DNA of 64,000 bases, taken from positions 124,001-188,000 of the forward strand of contig JBLXDJ010000004.1 in NCBI GenBank assembly GCA_048264105.1. Direction: 5' to 3'. The position numbers were made by a program, and so were the translations under genes. Origin of the DNA: Oceanospirillum sp048264105 (GTDB lineage Bacteria; Pseudomonadota; Gammaproteobacteria; Pseudomonadales; Halomonadaceae). Within the stretch, counting starts at the first letter, position 1; each line of letters begins with the position of its first letter. This document shows positions 48,267 to 57,841 of the stretch, one piece after another. The notes under the pieces are model-generated. The model was not told the DNA's origin. It did not search any database and worked only from the letters and a program-made list of their open reading frames with translations.

Positions 48267-50300
48267 TTATTTAACCCGCATTCCGTTTTCCGCACCCTGA
48301 TCTGGCGTCAGCAGGAAGATCTCTTCACCACCGGGACCTGCCGCCATCACCATGCCTTCGGACAGACCAAAGCGCATCTTGCGGGGCTTAAGGTTGGCCA
48401 CCATAACCGTCTGACGACCCACCAGATCTTCCGGTTTGTAGGCGGACTTGATACCAGCGAAGACGTTCTTAGTCACGCCACCCAGATCCAGCGTCAGCTG
48501 AATCAGTTTGTCGGCACCTTTTACGTGATCGGCGGCAACGATGGTCGCAACACGCAGATCCAGTTTGGCGAAATCATCAAACTCGATCTCATCGCTGATC
48601 GGGTCGTCTGCCAGAGGGCCGGTTGGCTGCTCTTTCAGTTTCTGCTCTTCCGCCAGAACCTCTTTGGAGGCTTCGATCATGGCATCGATCTTGTCGCTTT
48701 CAACGCGGGTCATCAGCGGCTTGAACTTGTTGATCTCGTGACCCAGCAGCAGTTCCTTGCGGGCATCCCAGTTCAGGTTGTCCAGCGTCATAAAGGCGGC
48801 TGCCTGTTCGCTCATTACCGGCAGAACCGGCGCCAGATAGGTGATCAGCTGGCGGAACAGGTTGATACCCACAGAGCAGATATCCAGAACTTCCTGCTCT
48901 TTGCCTTCTTCTTTCGCCAGAGACCACGGCGCTTTATCGGCGATATAAGCATTGGCCGTGTCAGCCAGTTCCATGATCAGACGGATAGCGCGGCCAAAGT
49001 CACGGTTTTCGTAGTGCTCGGCGATCTGATCGCCCAGTGCAACGGCTTCGTCCAGCATCGTCTGTTCTGCACAGGTCTCAGACAGCTTGCCGCCGGATTT
49101 CTTAACAAAACCGGCACAACGGCTGGCGATGTTAACCACTTTACCGATCAGGTCAGAGTTCACGCGGGCGGTGAAGTCTTCAAAGTTCAGATCCAGATCT
49201 TCCGGACGGCTGGTCAGCTTGGCGGCAAAGTAGTAACGCAGGTATTCCGGATTCAGGAACTCAGCGAAGGTCTGCGCCTTAATGAAGGTGCCGCGGGATT
49301 TGGACATCTTCTGACCGTTAACGGTCAGGAAACCGTGGGCGTTAACCGCCGTTGGTTTGCGGAAATCGGCACCTTCCAGCATCGCAGGCCAGAACAGGGC
49401 GTGGAAGTTGATGATATCTTTGCCGATGAAGTGGTACAGCTCGGCTTCGGAGTCTTTGTTCCAGTAGTCATCAAATTCCAGATCGTCACGACGGGAGCAG
49501 AGGTTTTTAAAGCTCGCCATGTAGCCGATGGGTGCGTCCAGCCAAACGTAGAAGTATTTGCCCGGTGCATCAGGAATCTCAAAACCGAAGTAAGGCGCAT
49601 CACGGCTGATGTCCCACTCCTGCAGACCCGCTTCCAACCACTCTTTCAGTTTGTTGGCGATCTGCTCGTGCAGTGTACCGCTCTGGGTCCACTCGGTAAG
49701 CATGGTCTGGAAATCCTGCAGCTTGAAGAAGTAGTGCTCGGATTCTTTCTCAACTGGAGTCGCGCCTGAGATGGCAGATTTAGGATCGATCAGTTCCGCC
49801 GGGGTGTAGGTCGCACCACAGGCTTCACAGTTATCGCCGTACTGATCGTCAGCTTTACATTTCGGGCAGGTGCCCTTGATGAAACGATCCGCCAGGAACA
49901 GACCTTTATCCGGATCAAACATCTGAGTGATGTTGCGGGTGGCGATGTGACCGGCATCACGCAGGCGCTTGTAGATCAGCTCAGAGAACTCGCGGTTCTC
50001 TTCAGAGTGCGTGGAGTAGTAGTTGTCGAAGTTCACCAGAAAACGGTCAAAGTCTGCGCGGTGTTCTTCGTTTACTTTGTCGATCAGCTGCTGAGAGGTG
50101 ATACCTTCCTGCTCGGCACGAAGCATAATCGCAGTACCGTGTGCGTCATCGGCACAAACGTAGGAGCACATGTGGCCACGTTGTTTCTGAAAACGAACCC
50201 AGATATCGGTCTGGATATACTCCAGCAGGTGTCCCAGGTGAATGGAGCCGTTGGCATAAGGGAGTGCGCTGGTCACTAGGATTTTACGAGCTGATGACAT
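48267..50300 (-). CDS. metG: Methionyl-tRNA synthetase
   Basis: A 677-residue class I synthetase charging tRNA-Met. The HIGH-type motif HLGH is at 21-24 and KMSKS at 331-335. A zinc-binding knuckle has Cys at 145, 148, 158 and 161. The anticodon-binding helical domain follows, and a C-terminal Trbp111-like domain (about 570-677) gives the dimeric long form. The ATG at 50300 matches the family start. The unusual feature is only context: it sits directly upstream of rnf in the same orientation, as in Pseudomonas-like genomes. Confidence 0.95.
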   Translation of the reverse strand: MSSARKILVTSALPYANGSIHLGHLLEYIQTDIWVRFQKQRGHMCSYVCADDAHGTAIMLRAEQEGITSQQLIDKVNEEHRADFDRFLVNFDNYYSTHSEENREFSELIYKRLRDAGHIATRNITQMFDPDKGLFLADRFIKGTCPKCKADDQYGDNCEACGATYTPAELIDPKSAISGATPVEKESEHYFFKLQDFQTMLTEWTQSGTLHEQIANKLKEWLEAGLQEWDISRDAPYFGFEIPDAPGKYFYVWLDAPIGYMASFKNLCSRRDDLEFDDYWNKDSEAELYHFIGKDIINFHALFWPAMLEGADFRKPTAVNAHGFLTVNGQKMSKSRGTFIKAQTFAEFLNPEYLRYYFAAKLTSRPEDLDLNFEDFTARVNSDLIGKVVNIASRCAGFVKKSGGKLSETCAEQTMLDEAVALGDQIAEHYENRDFGRAIRLIMELADTANAYIADKAPWSLAKEEGKEQEVLDICSVGINLFRQLITYLAPVLPVMSEQAAAFMTLDNLNWDARKELLLGHEINKFKPLMTRVESDKIDAMIEASKEVLAEEQKLKEQPTGPLADDPISDEIEFDDFAKLDLRVATIVAADHVKGADKLIQLTLDLGGVTKNVFAGIKSAYKPEDLVGRQTVMVANLKPRKMRFGLSEGMVMAAGPGGEEIFLLTPDQGAENGMRVK

Positions 50301-50685
50301 GGTGTCTCTTTACGCTTCTGTGTTGAACGGATGGGGCTGGCCATGTGTTTTTGCTGCGGCTGAGGCTTTACGGCTATTGGTAAAGATCAGGCTTAGGCAG
50401 GCTGGGCAGCCGATGAAAAAACAATCCGGTAACTATAGCGACTGAGAGGAAAATTTTCATCTCTGTATTGTCTTTTCAGGCCGAAAATCAGACGAAGGGT
50501 TTTTCACTATATAAAATAGGGTTTATTAACCAAGTGCTTTACTGGGTTATTGCCTGTGGTAAGCTAGCAGCAATTTTGAAACGAAGATCTAACGCCTTGT
50601 TTTTAACAAGGGTTTGCGATTTTGAGCCTGAAGACTATGTTGTCGCTTCAGGCATGCTCATAACCGATTCAGACTAGAGGTCGTT
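50301..50685. other. Divergent intergenic region metG / apbC
   Basis: This 385-nt gap holds no convincing ORF. A small perfect hairpin CCTTGTT-TTT-AACAAGG lies at 50595-50611, 75 nt before apbC. An AT-rich TATATAAAAT at 50508-50517 could be a plus-strand -10. I see no riboswitch or T-box. Confidence 0.4.
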
Positions 50686-51489
50686 ATGCTGGAAGATGTG
50701 AAAAAAATTGTTGCGGTGGCATCCGGTAAGGGTGGCGTTGGTAAGTCCACGGTTACCGCTAACCTGGCGCTGGCGATGGCGGCTAAAGGTTTTAAAGTGG
50801 GTCTTTTGGATGCTGATGTTTACGGCCCAAGTCAGGCGCTGATGCTGGGCGTGGCCGATGGCGTTCGCCCTCAGACCACCAATGGCAATAATTTCGGCCC
50901 GATTGAGGCCCAAGGTCTGTACACCATGTCGATGGCGTATCTGGTGACCGAGAAGACGCCTATGGTATGGCGCGGGCCTATGGTGAGCGGTGCTTTCCAG
51001 CAGATGCTGACACAGACTGACTGGCCGGAACTGGATTACCTGTTTATTGATATGCCGCCGGGTACCGGTGATATCCAGCTGACATTGGCGCAAAAAGTTC
51101 AGGTCAGTGGTGCGGTAATCGTGACCACGCCTCAGGATATTGCCCTGCTGGATGCGAAGAAAGGCGTTGAGATGTTCCGCAAAGTGAATATCCCTGTGCT
51201 GGGTGTGGTGGAAAATATGAGTCTGCACACCTGCAGCGAATGCGGTCACACTGAGCCGGTATTTGGCGAAGGCGGTGGTGAGCGTATCGCTAAAGAGTAC
51301 GATACCGTTCTGCTGGGGCAGCTGCCGCTGACATCGACCATTCGTGAGCAGGCAGATAGCGGTAAGCCATCTGTTATTGCTGAGCCTGATGGTCAGATTG
51401 CCGGTTTCTTCTCCGATATCGCCGATAATGTGATCGCGCAGTTAGGTGATGCAGAGCAGGATGTGCCGACCATCACCTTTGGTGACTGA
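50686..51489 (+). CDS. apbC: Mrp/ApbC-type Fe-S cluster carrier ATPase
   Basis: A 267-residue P-loop ATPase of the Mrp/NBP35 family that carries [4Fe-4S] clusters to apoproteins. The deviant Walker A GKGGVGKS is at 14-21, DADVYGPSQ near 42, FIDMPPGTGDIQLT near 121 and the cluster-binding Cys pair CSEC near 185. It lacks the N-terminal DUF59 domain found in longer ApbC proteins. ATG 50686 has AGAGGT upstream. It is divergent from metG, an order shared with Pseudomonas. Confidence 0.92.
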   Translation: MLEDVKKIVAVASGKGGVGKSTVTANLALAMAAKGFKVGLLDADVYGPSQALMLGVADGVRPQTTNGNNFGPIEAQGLYTMSMAYLVTEKTPMVWRGPMVSGAFQQMLTQTDWPELDYLFIDMPPGTGDIQLTLAQKVQVSGAVIVTTPQDIALLDAKKGVEMFRKVNIPVLGVVENMSLHTCSECGHTEPVFGEGGGERIAKEYDTVLLGQLPLTSTIREQADSGKPSVIAEPDGQIAGFFSDIADNVIAQLGDAEQDVPTITFGD

Positions 51490-51530
51490 TCTCATCTGTA
51501 AAGGCTCTGGGTTTTAATGAGATGAACGAG

Positions 51531-51568
51531 AAACGGGGCGGCTGACGTTACTTCAGCTGCCCCGTTTT
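51531..51568. terminator. Intrinsic terminator after apbC
   Basis: AAACGGGGC and GCCCCGTTT with inner GCTGA/TCAGC form a 15-bp stem (one mismatch) over 51531-51567, followed by T. It lies between apbC and the convergent flavin-reductase gene. Confidence 0.85.
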
Positions 51569-51614
51569 TTATTCGTTGTTTCCGGCAAGGTTTTTAACTG
51601 TGTATTACTTGCTT

Positions 51615-52229
51615 TTAAGCCGGGCGATCCAGCTTAAAGACCTCACCAAAGGTTGCGTACTCACCGCCGCCCAGCCTCGCCAGGGGTTGCATTTTGGCTG
51701 CATCAACTCGGGTGCGACCTTTGGCGTCTTCTTCTACCAGATCATCACGTACATAAAGCGCTTTGATCTCACAGTAGAAAATGGCCTGTTTGTTGGGGCC
51801 GACTTCGTGCAGGTCGGTCAGTTCTGCCAGCATGGCAACCGGTGCCTTCTCAAGGCGGGGCAGATCCCAGCCCGGTTCGTTCACCAGCGGATGCTGAATT
51901 TTGTACAGCTCAGAGTCACCATACTCTAACGTGCGGGCGGTTTCGGTCACTTCCTCTGCCTGATCCACAGAGGGGATATGAATCACCAGTTGTTTGTTCT
52001 GGCTGAGGTTGTGCCGGGTATCTTTGGGGGTACCGTCCGGTTTTTTGCCTGCAGAGAACATCACCAGTGGCGGATTACTGCAGATGGCATTGAAGAAGGA
52101 GAAGGGCGCCAGATTGTAGCCGGACGTTTCGTTGGCGGTCAGCACCCAGGCAACCGGACGCGGAATAATCGTCTGGGTCATCAGGTGATAAGCTTGGTTG
52201 GGGCTTAAAGTGTCAAAATCGATACGCAT
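51615..52229 (-). CDS. Flavin reductase-like FMN-binding protein
   Basis: A 204-residue protein with the split-barrel flavin reductase-like domain. Marks are TIIPRPVAWVLT near 19, NLAPFSFFNAICSNPPLVMFSAG near 39 (FMN phosphate/isoalloxazine contacts), KDTRHNL near 69 and IFYCEIKALYV near 149. Relatives bind FMN and reduce flavins or serve as flavin carriers. It is a single-gene unit between apbC and dcd. Partner and substrate are unknown. Confidence 0.83.
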   Translation of the reverse strand: MRIDFDTLSPNQAYHLMTQTIIPRPVAWVLTANETSGYNLAPFSFFNAICSNPPLVMFSAGKKPDGTPKDTRHNLSQNKQLVIHIPSVDQAEEVTETARTLEYGDSELYKIQHPLVNEPGWDLPRLEKAPVAMLAELTDLHEVGPNKQAIFYCEIKALYVRDDLVEEDAKGRTRVDAAKMQPLARLGGGEYATFGEVFKLDRPA

Positions 52230-52428
52230 GCTGGCTCCTTGCAGTGCCTTTAGTTGATGTGGCGCTATTTATGTTCGGGTAACAATCACTGGGCTTGAAT
52301 CGTAAGTGCACGGACAGCTAGAGTGTACGCACATATTCCGCTATTAAGACTGATACATGGTGCTTTTGCATTGGCAATCAACCCTGTATCATTCAAACGC
52401 TTTTTTAAATCTAACACGTAGGAAGTTT

Positions 52429-52995
52429 ATGGCCATTAAGTCTGATAAGTGGATTCGCCGCATGGCAGAGTCTGACGCAATGATCGAACCGTTTGAGTCT
52501 GAGCAGGTACGTTACGTTGATGGTCAGCGTGTGATCTCCTTTGGTACGTCCAGCTACGGCTATGATGTGCGTTGTGCTGATGAATTTAAGGTGTTCACTA
52601 ACATCCACTCGGCGACGGTAGATCCGAAAAACTTCGATGAAAACAGTTTTGTCGATATCAAAAGCGATGTGTGTATTATCCCTCCAAACTCTTTTGCCCT
52701 GGCGCGCACCGTTGAGTATTTTCGTATTCCCCGTAATGTGCTGACGGTTTGTCTGGGGAAATCCACCTACGCCCGCTGCGGTATTATCGTGAATGTAACG
52801 CCGCTGGAGCCTGAGTGGGAAGGCCACGTTACGCTGGAATTCTCTAACACCACAAACCTTCCGGCTAAGATCTACGCTAATGAGGGTGTGGCTCAGATGC
52901 TGTTCTTTGAATCTGACGAAGTCTGCGAGACCTCTTATAAGGATCGTGGCGGTAAGTATCAGGGGCAGACCGGTGTGACACTGCCGAAAACCTGA
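52429..52995 (+). CDS. dcd: dCTP deaminase
   Basis: A 188-residue enzyme converting dCTP to dUTP for thymidylate synthesis. The trimeric dUTPase-like core is seen in LGKSTYARCGI near 104 and the catalytic-Glu region PLEPEWEGHVTLEFSN near 125. FGTSSYGYDVRCA near 36 and the C-terminal KYQGQTGVTLP tail closing the active site are intact. ATG 52429 has AGGA 5 nt upstream; an ATG 24 codons earlier lacks homology. Followed by a strong terminator. Confidence 0.94.
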   Translation: MAIKSDKWIRRMAESDAMIEPFESEQVRYVDGQRVISFGTSSYGYDVRCADEFKVFTNIHSATVDPKNFDENSFVDIKSDVCIIPPNSFALARTVEYFRIPRNVLTVCLGKSTYARCGIIVNVTPLEPEWEGHVTLEFSNTTNLPAKIYANEGVAQMLFFESDEVCETSYKDRGGKYQGQTGVTLPKT

Positions 52996-53019
52996 TTCAG
53001 GCCTGAGTCGCGAGTATCA

Positions 53020-53047
53020 AAAAAAGCACCGATTGGTGCTTTTTTTG
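53020..53047. terminator. Bidirectional terminator after dcd
   Basis: AAAAAAGCACC and GGTGCTTTTTT (53020-53030, 53035-53045) pair perfectly with a GATT loop. It is shared with the convergent binding-protein gene. Confidence 0.88.
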
Positions 53048-53060
53048 TGCCTGCCGGAAA

Positions 53061-53816
53061 TCAGCGCTGGGTGCTCTGATAATATTTCTGCTGCACCTTG
53101 CTGTCGAAGCCATTCGCTAATGTCTGGCGAATGGCTTCAGAAAATGACTGAGCCTGCTGTCTCCAGCGGCTCTTCTTGGAAAAGCCTATATAGAGCGGTG
53201 TGGTGTTTCCGGGCTTGAAGGGGGCTTTAACCAGTTGTTTGCTCCAGCGGCTGTTGGCCAGCTCAAAGTCGGCCTGACAATCGGTGCCTATATAGCTATC
53301 AATACGGCCAGAGGCGAGCAGTGGCAGTAAAACGCTCTCCTGTGCCATCTGCATTTTCTGCAAGCTGCTGTCGTTGTCAAATTCCGGATAGTAGGCTGAG
53401 CCTCTTACCATGCCGATATTCAGTTCTTTGAGCTGCTCTTTCCTCTGAAGGCGCTCTTCCTCACCGGCGCGAACATAGAAGCGGGTTGAGCAGCCGTAAT
53501 ATGAGGGGTCGACATAGCGGATATATTCAGCGCGCTCTTTTCGCCACGCAAGGCCGCTCATGGCATCCAGTTCACCGGACCGCATCAGATCGAGACATCG
53601 TTTCCAGGGGCACTGGATATACTGCACCTTAAAGCCGAGTTGTTGGCTGAGTTCCTGCCAGAGGTCGTCATCAATGCCTGCAACCTGGTTGTTTTTGATG
53701 TCACGAAAGGGTGGCCAGCTGTCGGTTCCGATCTTAAGCGTGTCGGCCAGGGTGTAAGCGGGAAGTGCGGTAATGGTGGTCAGTACTATCAATCGTATCA
53801 GGTTACGGATGCTCAT
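53061..53816 (-). CDS. Periplasmic amino-acid-type binding protein (SBP_bac_3)
   Basis: A 251-residue secreted protein (signal peptide ends near YTLADT, residue 24) of the type 2 periplasmic-binding family. LKIGTDSWPPFRDI near 27, GIDDDLWQEL near 47 and GELDAMSGLAWRKERAEYIRY near 82 are family blocks. Four Cys (CPWKRC, YYGC and TDC) suggest disulfides. No permease or ATPase gene adjoins it, so a sensor or stand-alone role is possible. Ligand unknown. Confidence 0.78.
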   Translation of the reverse strand: MSIRNLIRLIVLTTITALPAYTLADTLKIGTDSWPPFRDIKNNQVAGIDDDLWQELSQQLGFKVQYIQCPWKRCLDLMRSGELDAMSGLAWRKERAEYIRYVDPSYYGCSTRFYVRAGEEERLQRKEQLKELNIGMVRGSAYYPEFDNDSSLQKMQMAQESVLLPLLASGRIDSYIGTDCQADFELANSRWSKQLVKAPFKPGNTTPLYIGFSKKSRWRQQAQSFSEAIRQTLANGFDSKVQQKYYQSTQR

Positions 53817-53972
53817 AGTGTTGCTCCGGGGCTTTGGCGGGCAATCCTGCCTTGGACCGGGACATTTCCGTATGGCCTGTCTGCTTGATGGTTCTGCTAT
53901 ATGTGGTGAAAAAATGAAGTTTATATCTGAAGTCTAGTGTGCTGAGCCGTTTTTGCCAAAGGTCTATGGCGA

Positions 53973-54698
53973 TCAGAAGCCGGTGACTGTTTTTCCGGCC
54001 AGCTTGGCTTTGGTCATAATGACGGGCTCTTCCTTGTCCTTGCGGCGGACAGGGTCGATGCGCAGTAGCAGGTTATCCCAGTCTTTGGCGAGCCAGACGA
54101 GATGCTCAACATCCATTTTCGAGTGGCGCAGGCTTTCCAGCTTGATGGTGTTAAGTCTGCCCATGGGGGTCTTCAGAACCTCTTCACCGACAACCCGAAA
54201 GGTAAAGAACTTAATCTTGCCGCCGTCAGCCACCGGATATTGAAATTGTTTCTGTTCCGGGTTTTTCATCAGGTCGTATCGGAGTTTCAGCTGATAGCTG
54301 AGCAGGTCCTGTGCGTTGACCGGTATATCCATCTTCCAGGGTTTGTTGTCGATGTCATTGGTGACCTGTTGCTGATCCCAGTGAAAGGTGATCTTCTGCT
54401 CTTCACTTTTGCCAAACACTTTCTGGTAGCGGCGATAGAGTAGCGGTTTCAGCTGTGTTTCGGGATCAAGCAGGAAGGTGCTGGTCTGTTGAATGCGCGC
54501 AAACCAGTTTTTGGCACGAAAATCGAGTACCCATTCACCGTTGCTTCGTTGAGAGAGGGTGCGTTTGGCTTCCACGTCAATGCTGAAGCCCAGTTCATAG
54601 GTCGTTTTGTAGGTAGCCTGGTACGGCTTAAGCGGTGGAAGCGCGAAGCTGGGAACTGCAAATAGCCCTAGGGTTAAAAGTAGTATCCATTTCAGCAT
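53973..54698 (-). CDS. DUF3108 periplasmic protein
   Basis: A 241-residue secreted protein: signal peptide LLLTLGLFAVPSFA (to about residue 19), then the DUF3108 barrel (YQATYKTTYELGFSIDVEAKRTL and LSYQLKLRYDLM). ATG 54698 has AGGAGG 8 nt upstream, which decides the start over longer in-frame extensions. It lies 42 nt downstream of purN, and the purM-purN-DUF3108 order is common in gammaproteobacteria. Function unknown. Confidence 0.83.
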   Translation of the reverse strand: MLKWILLLTLGLFAVPSFALPPLKPYQATYKTTYELGFSIDVEAKRTLSQRSNGEWVLDFRAKNWFARIQQTSTFLLDPETQLKPLLYRRYQKVFGKSEEQKITFHWDQQQVTNDIDNKPWKMDIPVNAQDLLSYQLKLRYDLMKNPEQKQFQYPVADGGKIKFFTFRVVGEEVLKTPMGRLNTIKLESLRHSKMDVEHLVWLAKDWDNLLLRIDPVRRKDKEEPVIMTKAKLAGKTVTGF

Positions 54699-54739
54699 TG
54701 CACGCCTCCTTTGGTGCGGTTTGTTCGTTGACGCTGGGT

Positions 54740-55399
54740 TTAATCTTCTGAGGATTCCGCGCTTAGGCGAGGAATGTTGCCCTCTAAGGATACACCATCC
54801 ATATGAGGAATGCCGTTTTCCAGCTGTACCCGTCCCTGCATAAACCATTTGACCGCAATCGGAAAGATTTTGTGTTCCTGGGTCAGGACGCGTTTAGCCA
54901 GAGTATCCGGCGTATCGCCCTCTTTAACCGGCACGGAGGCCTGAATAAAGACCGGGCCGCCATCCAGCTCTTCGGTGACGAAGTGCACGCTTGCGCCATG
55001 CTCTTTGTCGCCCGCTTCAATGGCGCGCTTATGGGTATGCAGTCCCTGATACTTAGGCAACAGGGATGGATGGATGTTGATCAGCTTGCCGCTGTAGCGA
55101 CGAACAAAATCCGGTGTCAGGATGCGCATAAAGCCAGCCAGAATCACCAGATCAGGTTCAAATTCGTCGACCTTGCGGATCAGGTTCAGATCAAACATTT
55201 CACGACTTTTGAATTCGGTGTGGTCCAGCACTTCGGTATGGATGCCCGCACTTTGTGCGCGCTCCAGACCAAAGGCATCAGGGCGGTTACTGATAACCGC
55301 GCTGATATGACCGGAGATCTCGCCGCTGTCTACAGCGTCGATGATCGCCTGCATGTTGCTGCCACTACCTGAGATCAGGATAACGATTGAGCCGGACAT
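54740..55399 (-). CDS. purN: Phosphoribosylglycinamide formyltransferase
   Basis: A 219-residue folate-dependent enzyme for the third step of purine synthesis (GAR to formyl-GAR). The 5'-phosphate loop ISGSGSNMQ is at 9-17, and catalytic Asn108 and His110 are in LINIHPSLLPKYQG with Asp146 in ELDGGP. It overlaps the purM stop by one base, so the two are translationally coupled. Confidence 0.95.
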   Translation of the reverse strand: MSGSIVILISGSGSNMQAIIDAVDSGEISGHISAVISNRPDAFGLERAQSAGIHTEVLDHTEFKSREMFDLNLIRKVDEFEPDLVILAGFMRILTPDFVRRYSGKLINIHPSLLPKYQGLHTHKRAIEAGDKEHGASVHFVTEELDGGPVFIQASVPVKEGDTPDTLAKRVLTQEHKIFPIAVKWFMQGRVQLENGIPHMDGVSLEGNIPRLSAESSED

Positions 55400-56454
55400 T
55401 ACTTGTTCAGGCCCTGCAGTTCTACCTGTTCTTCATCAGCAGATGCTTCTGCGATGTGGCCGATCTGCCATGCTTTTTCGCCTTCAGTGTTCAGCAGGTC
55501 GATCGCTTGTTGTGCTTTATCCTGATCGACAACGATGATCATGCCAACGCCGCAGTTCAGGGTGCGGTACATTTCGTACTCGTCAACATTGCCGCCGCGC
55601 TGTAGCCAGTTGAAGACTTCAGGACGCTGCCAGCTGTTCAGATCAACAACCGCTTTGGCATTCTCAGGCAGTACGCGAGGCAGGTTTTCCTGCAGGCCGC
55701 CACCAGTGATGTGAGAGATGGCATGAACCGGCAGTTCGCTAATCAGTTTCAGAACCGGTTTAACGTAGATACGGGTTGGTGCCATCAGGGCATCTGCCAG
55801 AGGCTGTCCGTCAACTTCTTCGTTAAGGTCTGCGTTGGTTACTTCAATAATCTTACGGATCAGAGAGTAGCCATTGGAGTGAGGGCCGCTGGATGCAAGG
55901 CCGATCAGAGCCTGGCCTGTTTTAACGTTAGAGCCGTCGATCACTTCGCTCTTTTCAGCAACACCCACACAGAAGCCTGCCAGATCGTAATCTTCACCTT
56001 CATACATGCCTGGCATTTCAGCCGTTTCACCGCCGACCAGTGCTGCGTTTGATTGCAGGCAGCCTTCACCGATGCCGTGCACAACATCCGCTGCAATATC
56101 AACATTCAGCTTGCCTGTTGCGTAGTAATCCAGGAAAAACAGAGGCTCTGCACCGCAAACAATCAGATCGTTCACACACATCGCAACCAGATCGATACCG
56201 ATGGTGTCGTGCTTTTTCAGATCCATCGCTAAGCGAAGTTTGGTGCCTACGCCATCGGTACCTGAAACCAGTACTGGCTCACGGTAGCGTGTTGGCAGTT
56301 CGCACAGTGCGCCGAAGCCACCAAGGCCACCCAGTACTTCCGGGCGGCGAGTACGTTTGGCTGTACCTTTAATACGTTCAACCAAGGCGTTGCCTGCGTC
56401 GATATCAACGCCAGCGTCTTTATAACTAATCGATTTTTGCGTGTCGGTGCTCAT
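55399..56454 (-). CDS. purM: Phosphoribosylformylglycinamidine cyclo-ligase (AIR synthetase)
   Basis: A 351-residue ATP-dependent enzyme for step five of purine synthesis. SYKDAGVDIDAG at the N-terminus, SGTDGVGTKLRLA near 64, GIDLVAMCVNDL near 86, GGETAEMPGMY near 140 and the C-terminal GGGLQENLPRVLP are intact. The upstream 240 nt, shared with the divergent DUF2066 gene, shows no clear PurR site. Confidence 0.95.
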   Translation of the reverse strand: MSTDTQKSISYKDAGVDIDAGNALVERIKGTAKRTRRPEVLGGLGGFGALCELPTRYREPVLVSGTDGVGTKLRLAMDLKKHDTIGIDLVAMCVNDLIVCGAEPLFFLDYYATGKLNVDIAADVVHGIGEGCLQSNAALVGGETAEMPGMYEGEDYDLAGFCVGVAEKSEVIDGSNVKTGQALIGLASSGPHSNGYSLIRKIIEVTNADLNEEVDGQPLADALMAPTRIYVKPVLKLISELPVHAISHITGGGLQENLPRVLPENAKAVVDLNSWQRPEVFNWLQRGGNVDEYEMYRTLNCGVGMIIVVDQDKAQQAIDLLNTEGEKAWQIGHIAEASADEEQVELQGLNK

Positions 56455-56694
56455 GAAGGATCCTGTGGAATCGCTATAGGATAATCAGCGCGGGATTGTA
56501 CCCTACCTCATCGCAGGGGTCACTTGCTTTGGCGGATGTCACTGTTTTTTTACGGTGAGGATTTTATGGGTTGCTCTGTTGTCTGTTTGAAGCGTTCGGC
56601 TGCTATGGGATTCTTTCATCTAATCGGGCTGTGTTGGGAGGAGGCTTCGGGTAGAATATCGGGCTATAGGAATACCAAGCGTAAAGAGGTTTGC

Positions 56695-57756
56695 ATGTTT
56701 AAGGGTTGGATTCGCAGTGTTATCGCGGTAGGGCTGAGTTTGCTGGTATCGCTACCGGCGATGGCCGTTCAGGTTGAAGGTTTATTTGAGAGCAAACGTC
56801 TTGTGTCTGATCAGTCTGCAGAGCAGCGTACTGCTGCTGTAAAGGCGGGGCTGGCTGATGTTTTGGTGCGTGTTTCCGGCCATGAACGCACGTTGGAGCA
56901 TGAGAGGATTCAGACGTTATTGGAGCGCGCAGAGCGTTATCTGGCTCAGTTTTCCTATCAGGTCAATGATAAGGCGGTTGAGACGGATGGGCCTGCCTAT
57001 GTGCTGGCGATGCGGTTTGATGGCCCCTCTATTATCAGGGTGCTGAGTGATGCTCAGCTGTCTGTGTGGGGTGGGAATCGTCCCAGTGTGCTGACCTGGC
57101 TGGCGATTCAGGGACCGAATGGTCGCTTTGTCGTCAACAGTGAGAATAATCCGCTGCTGGCAGAAGTGCTGGAGGCGGAATCAAAGCGCAGGGGCGTGCC
57201 TATCCTGTTGCCGCTGATGGATCTGGAAGATGAGCGTCTGGTGAGTGTCAGTGATATCTGGGGGCAGTTCAGCGATCGCATTAGTGCTGCTTCTGTTCGT
57301 TATTCGCCGGATGCGGTATATAGCGGTCGTTTTTATCGGACCTCTGCAGGCTGGAATGCATACTGGCTGGTTCAGGTAGGCAGTCAGCGTCAGGCGATTG
57401 AGCTGCAGGCTGATCAGATCCGGGAGCTGTTTGCCAAGTCGGTTGATGCTTTGGCAGAAGTGCTGGCGGAGAAATATGCCGTGGTGGTTACCGGTGCTAA
57501 TTCCGGTGATTATGCCTTTAAGGTGGTTGGCCTTAAGTCTGTCGAGGACTACGCCAAGCTGAATCATTATCTGAATAGTCTGCAGGTTGTGGGGCGAGTT
57601 GAAGTCGCGCGGGTTGATGACACCGGCGTTGCCTATCGGGTGGCTCTGAAGGGCGGTGTTGAGCAGTTCCGTTCCGTTCTGGCGCTGGACTCTTTTCTTG
57701 AACCGGACAATTCCGGTTTTGAAGGGGTAGAGCAAAGCTTCTTCTGGCGTCCCTGA
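56695..57756 (+). CDS. DUF2066 secreted protein
   Basis: A 353-residue periplasmic protein with a signal peptide ending at LPAMAVQV (about residue 24). DUF2066 features are KAGLADVLVRVSGHE near 50, RPSVLTWLAIQGPNGR near 128 and RGVPILLPLMDLED near 164. ATG 56695 has AGAGGT just upstream and begins the signal peptide; earlier in-frame starts add non-homologous sequence. In related genomes this gene lies between purM and a permease/hda pair. Function is unknown. Confidence 0.82.
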   Translation: MFKGWIRSVIAVGLSLLVSLPAMAVQVEGLFESKRLVSDQSAEQRTAAVKAGLADVLVRVSGHERTLEHERIQTLLERAERYLAQFSYQVNDKAVETDGPAYVLAMRFDGPSIIRVLSDAQLSVWGGNRPSVLTWLAIQGPNGRFVVNSENNPLLAEVLEAESKRRGVPILLPLMDLEDERLVSVSDIWGQFSDRISAASVRYSPDAVYSGRFYRTSAGWNAYWLVQVGSQRQAIELQADQIRELFAKSVDALAEVLAEKYAVVVTGANSGDYAFKVVGLKSVEDYAKLNHYLNSLQVVGRVEVARVDDTGVAYRVALKGGVEQFRSVLALDSFLEPDNSGFEGVEQSFFWRP

Positions 57757-57841
57757 TAAGACTGCTCAGATCTGAGTGTGGGCTTTATAGGGCTGGTGTT
57801 TACATCGGCCCTTTTTATTGGATTTTGGCAGAGGAATCGTT

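Noticed and set aside
48219..49769. A 516-codon plus-strand open frame
   Set aside because: It is antisense to metG and its peptide (rich in Gln, Phe, His, Arg) has no recognisable domain; codon-phase shadowing of a GC-rich gene explains it. The same applies to the long antisense frames over rnfC (45520-46737) and argG (16125-16964).
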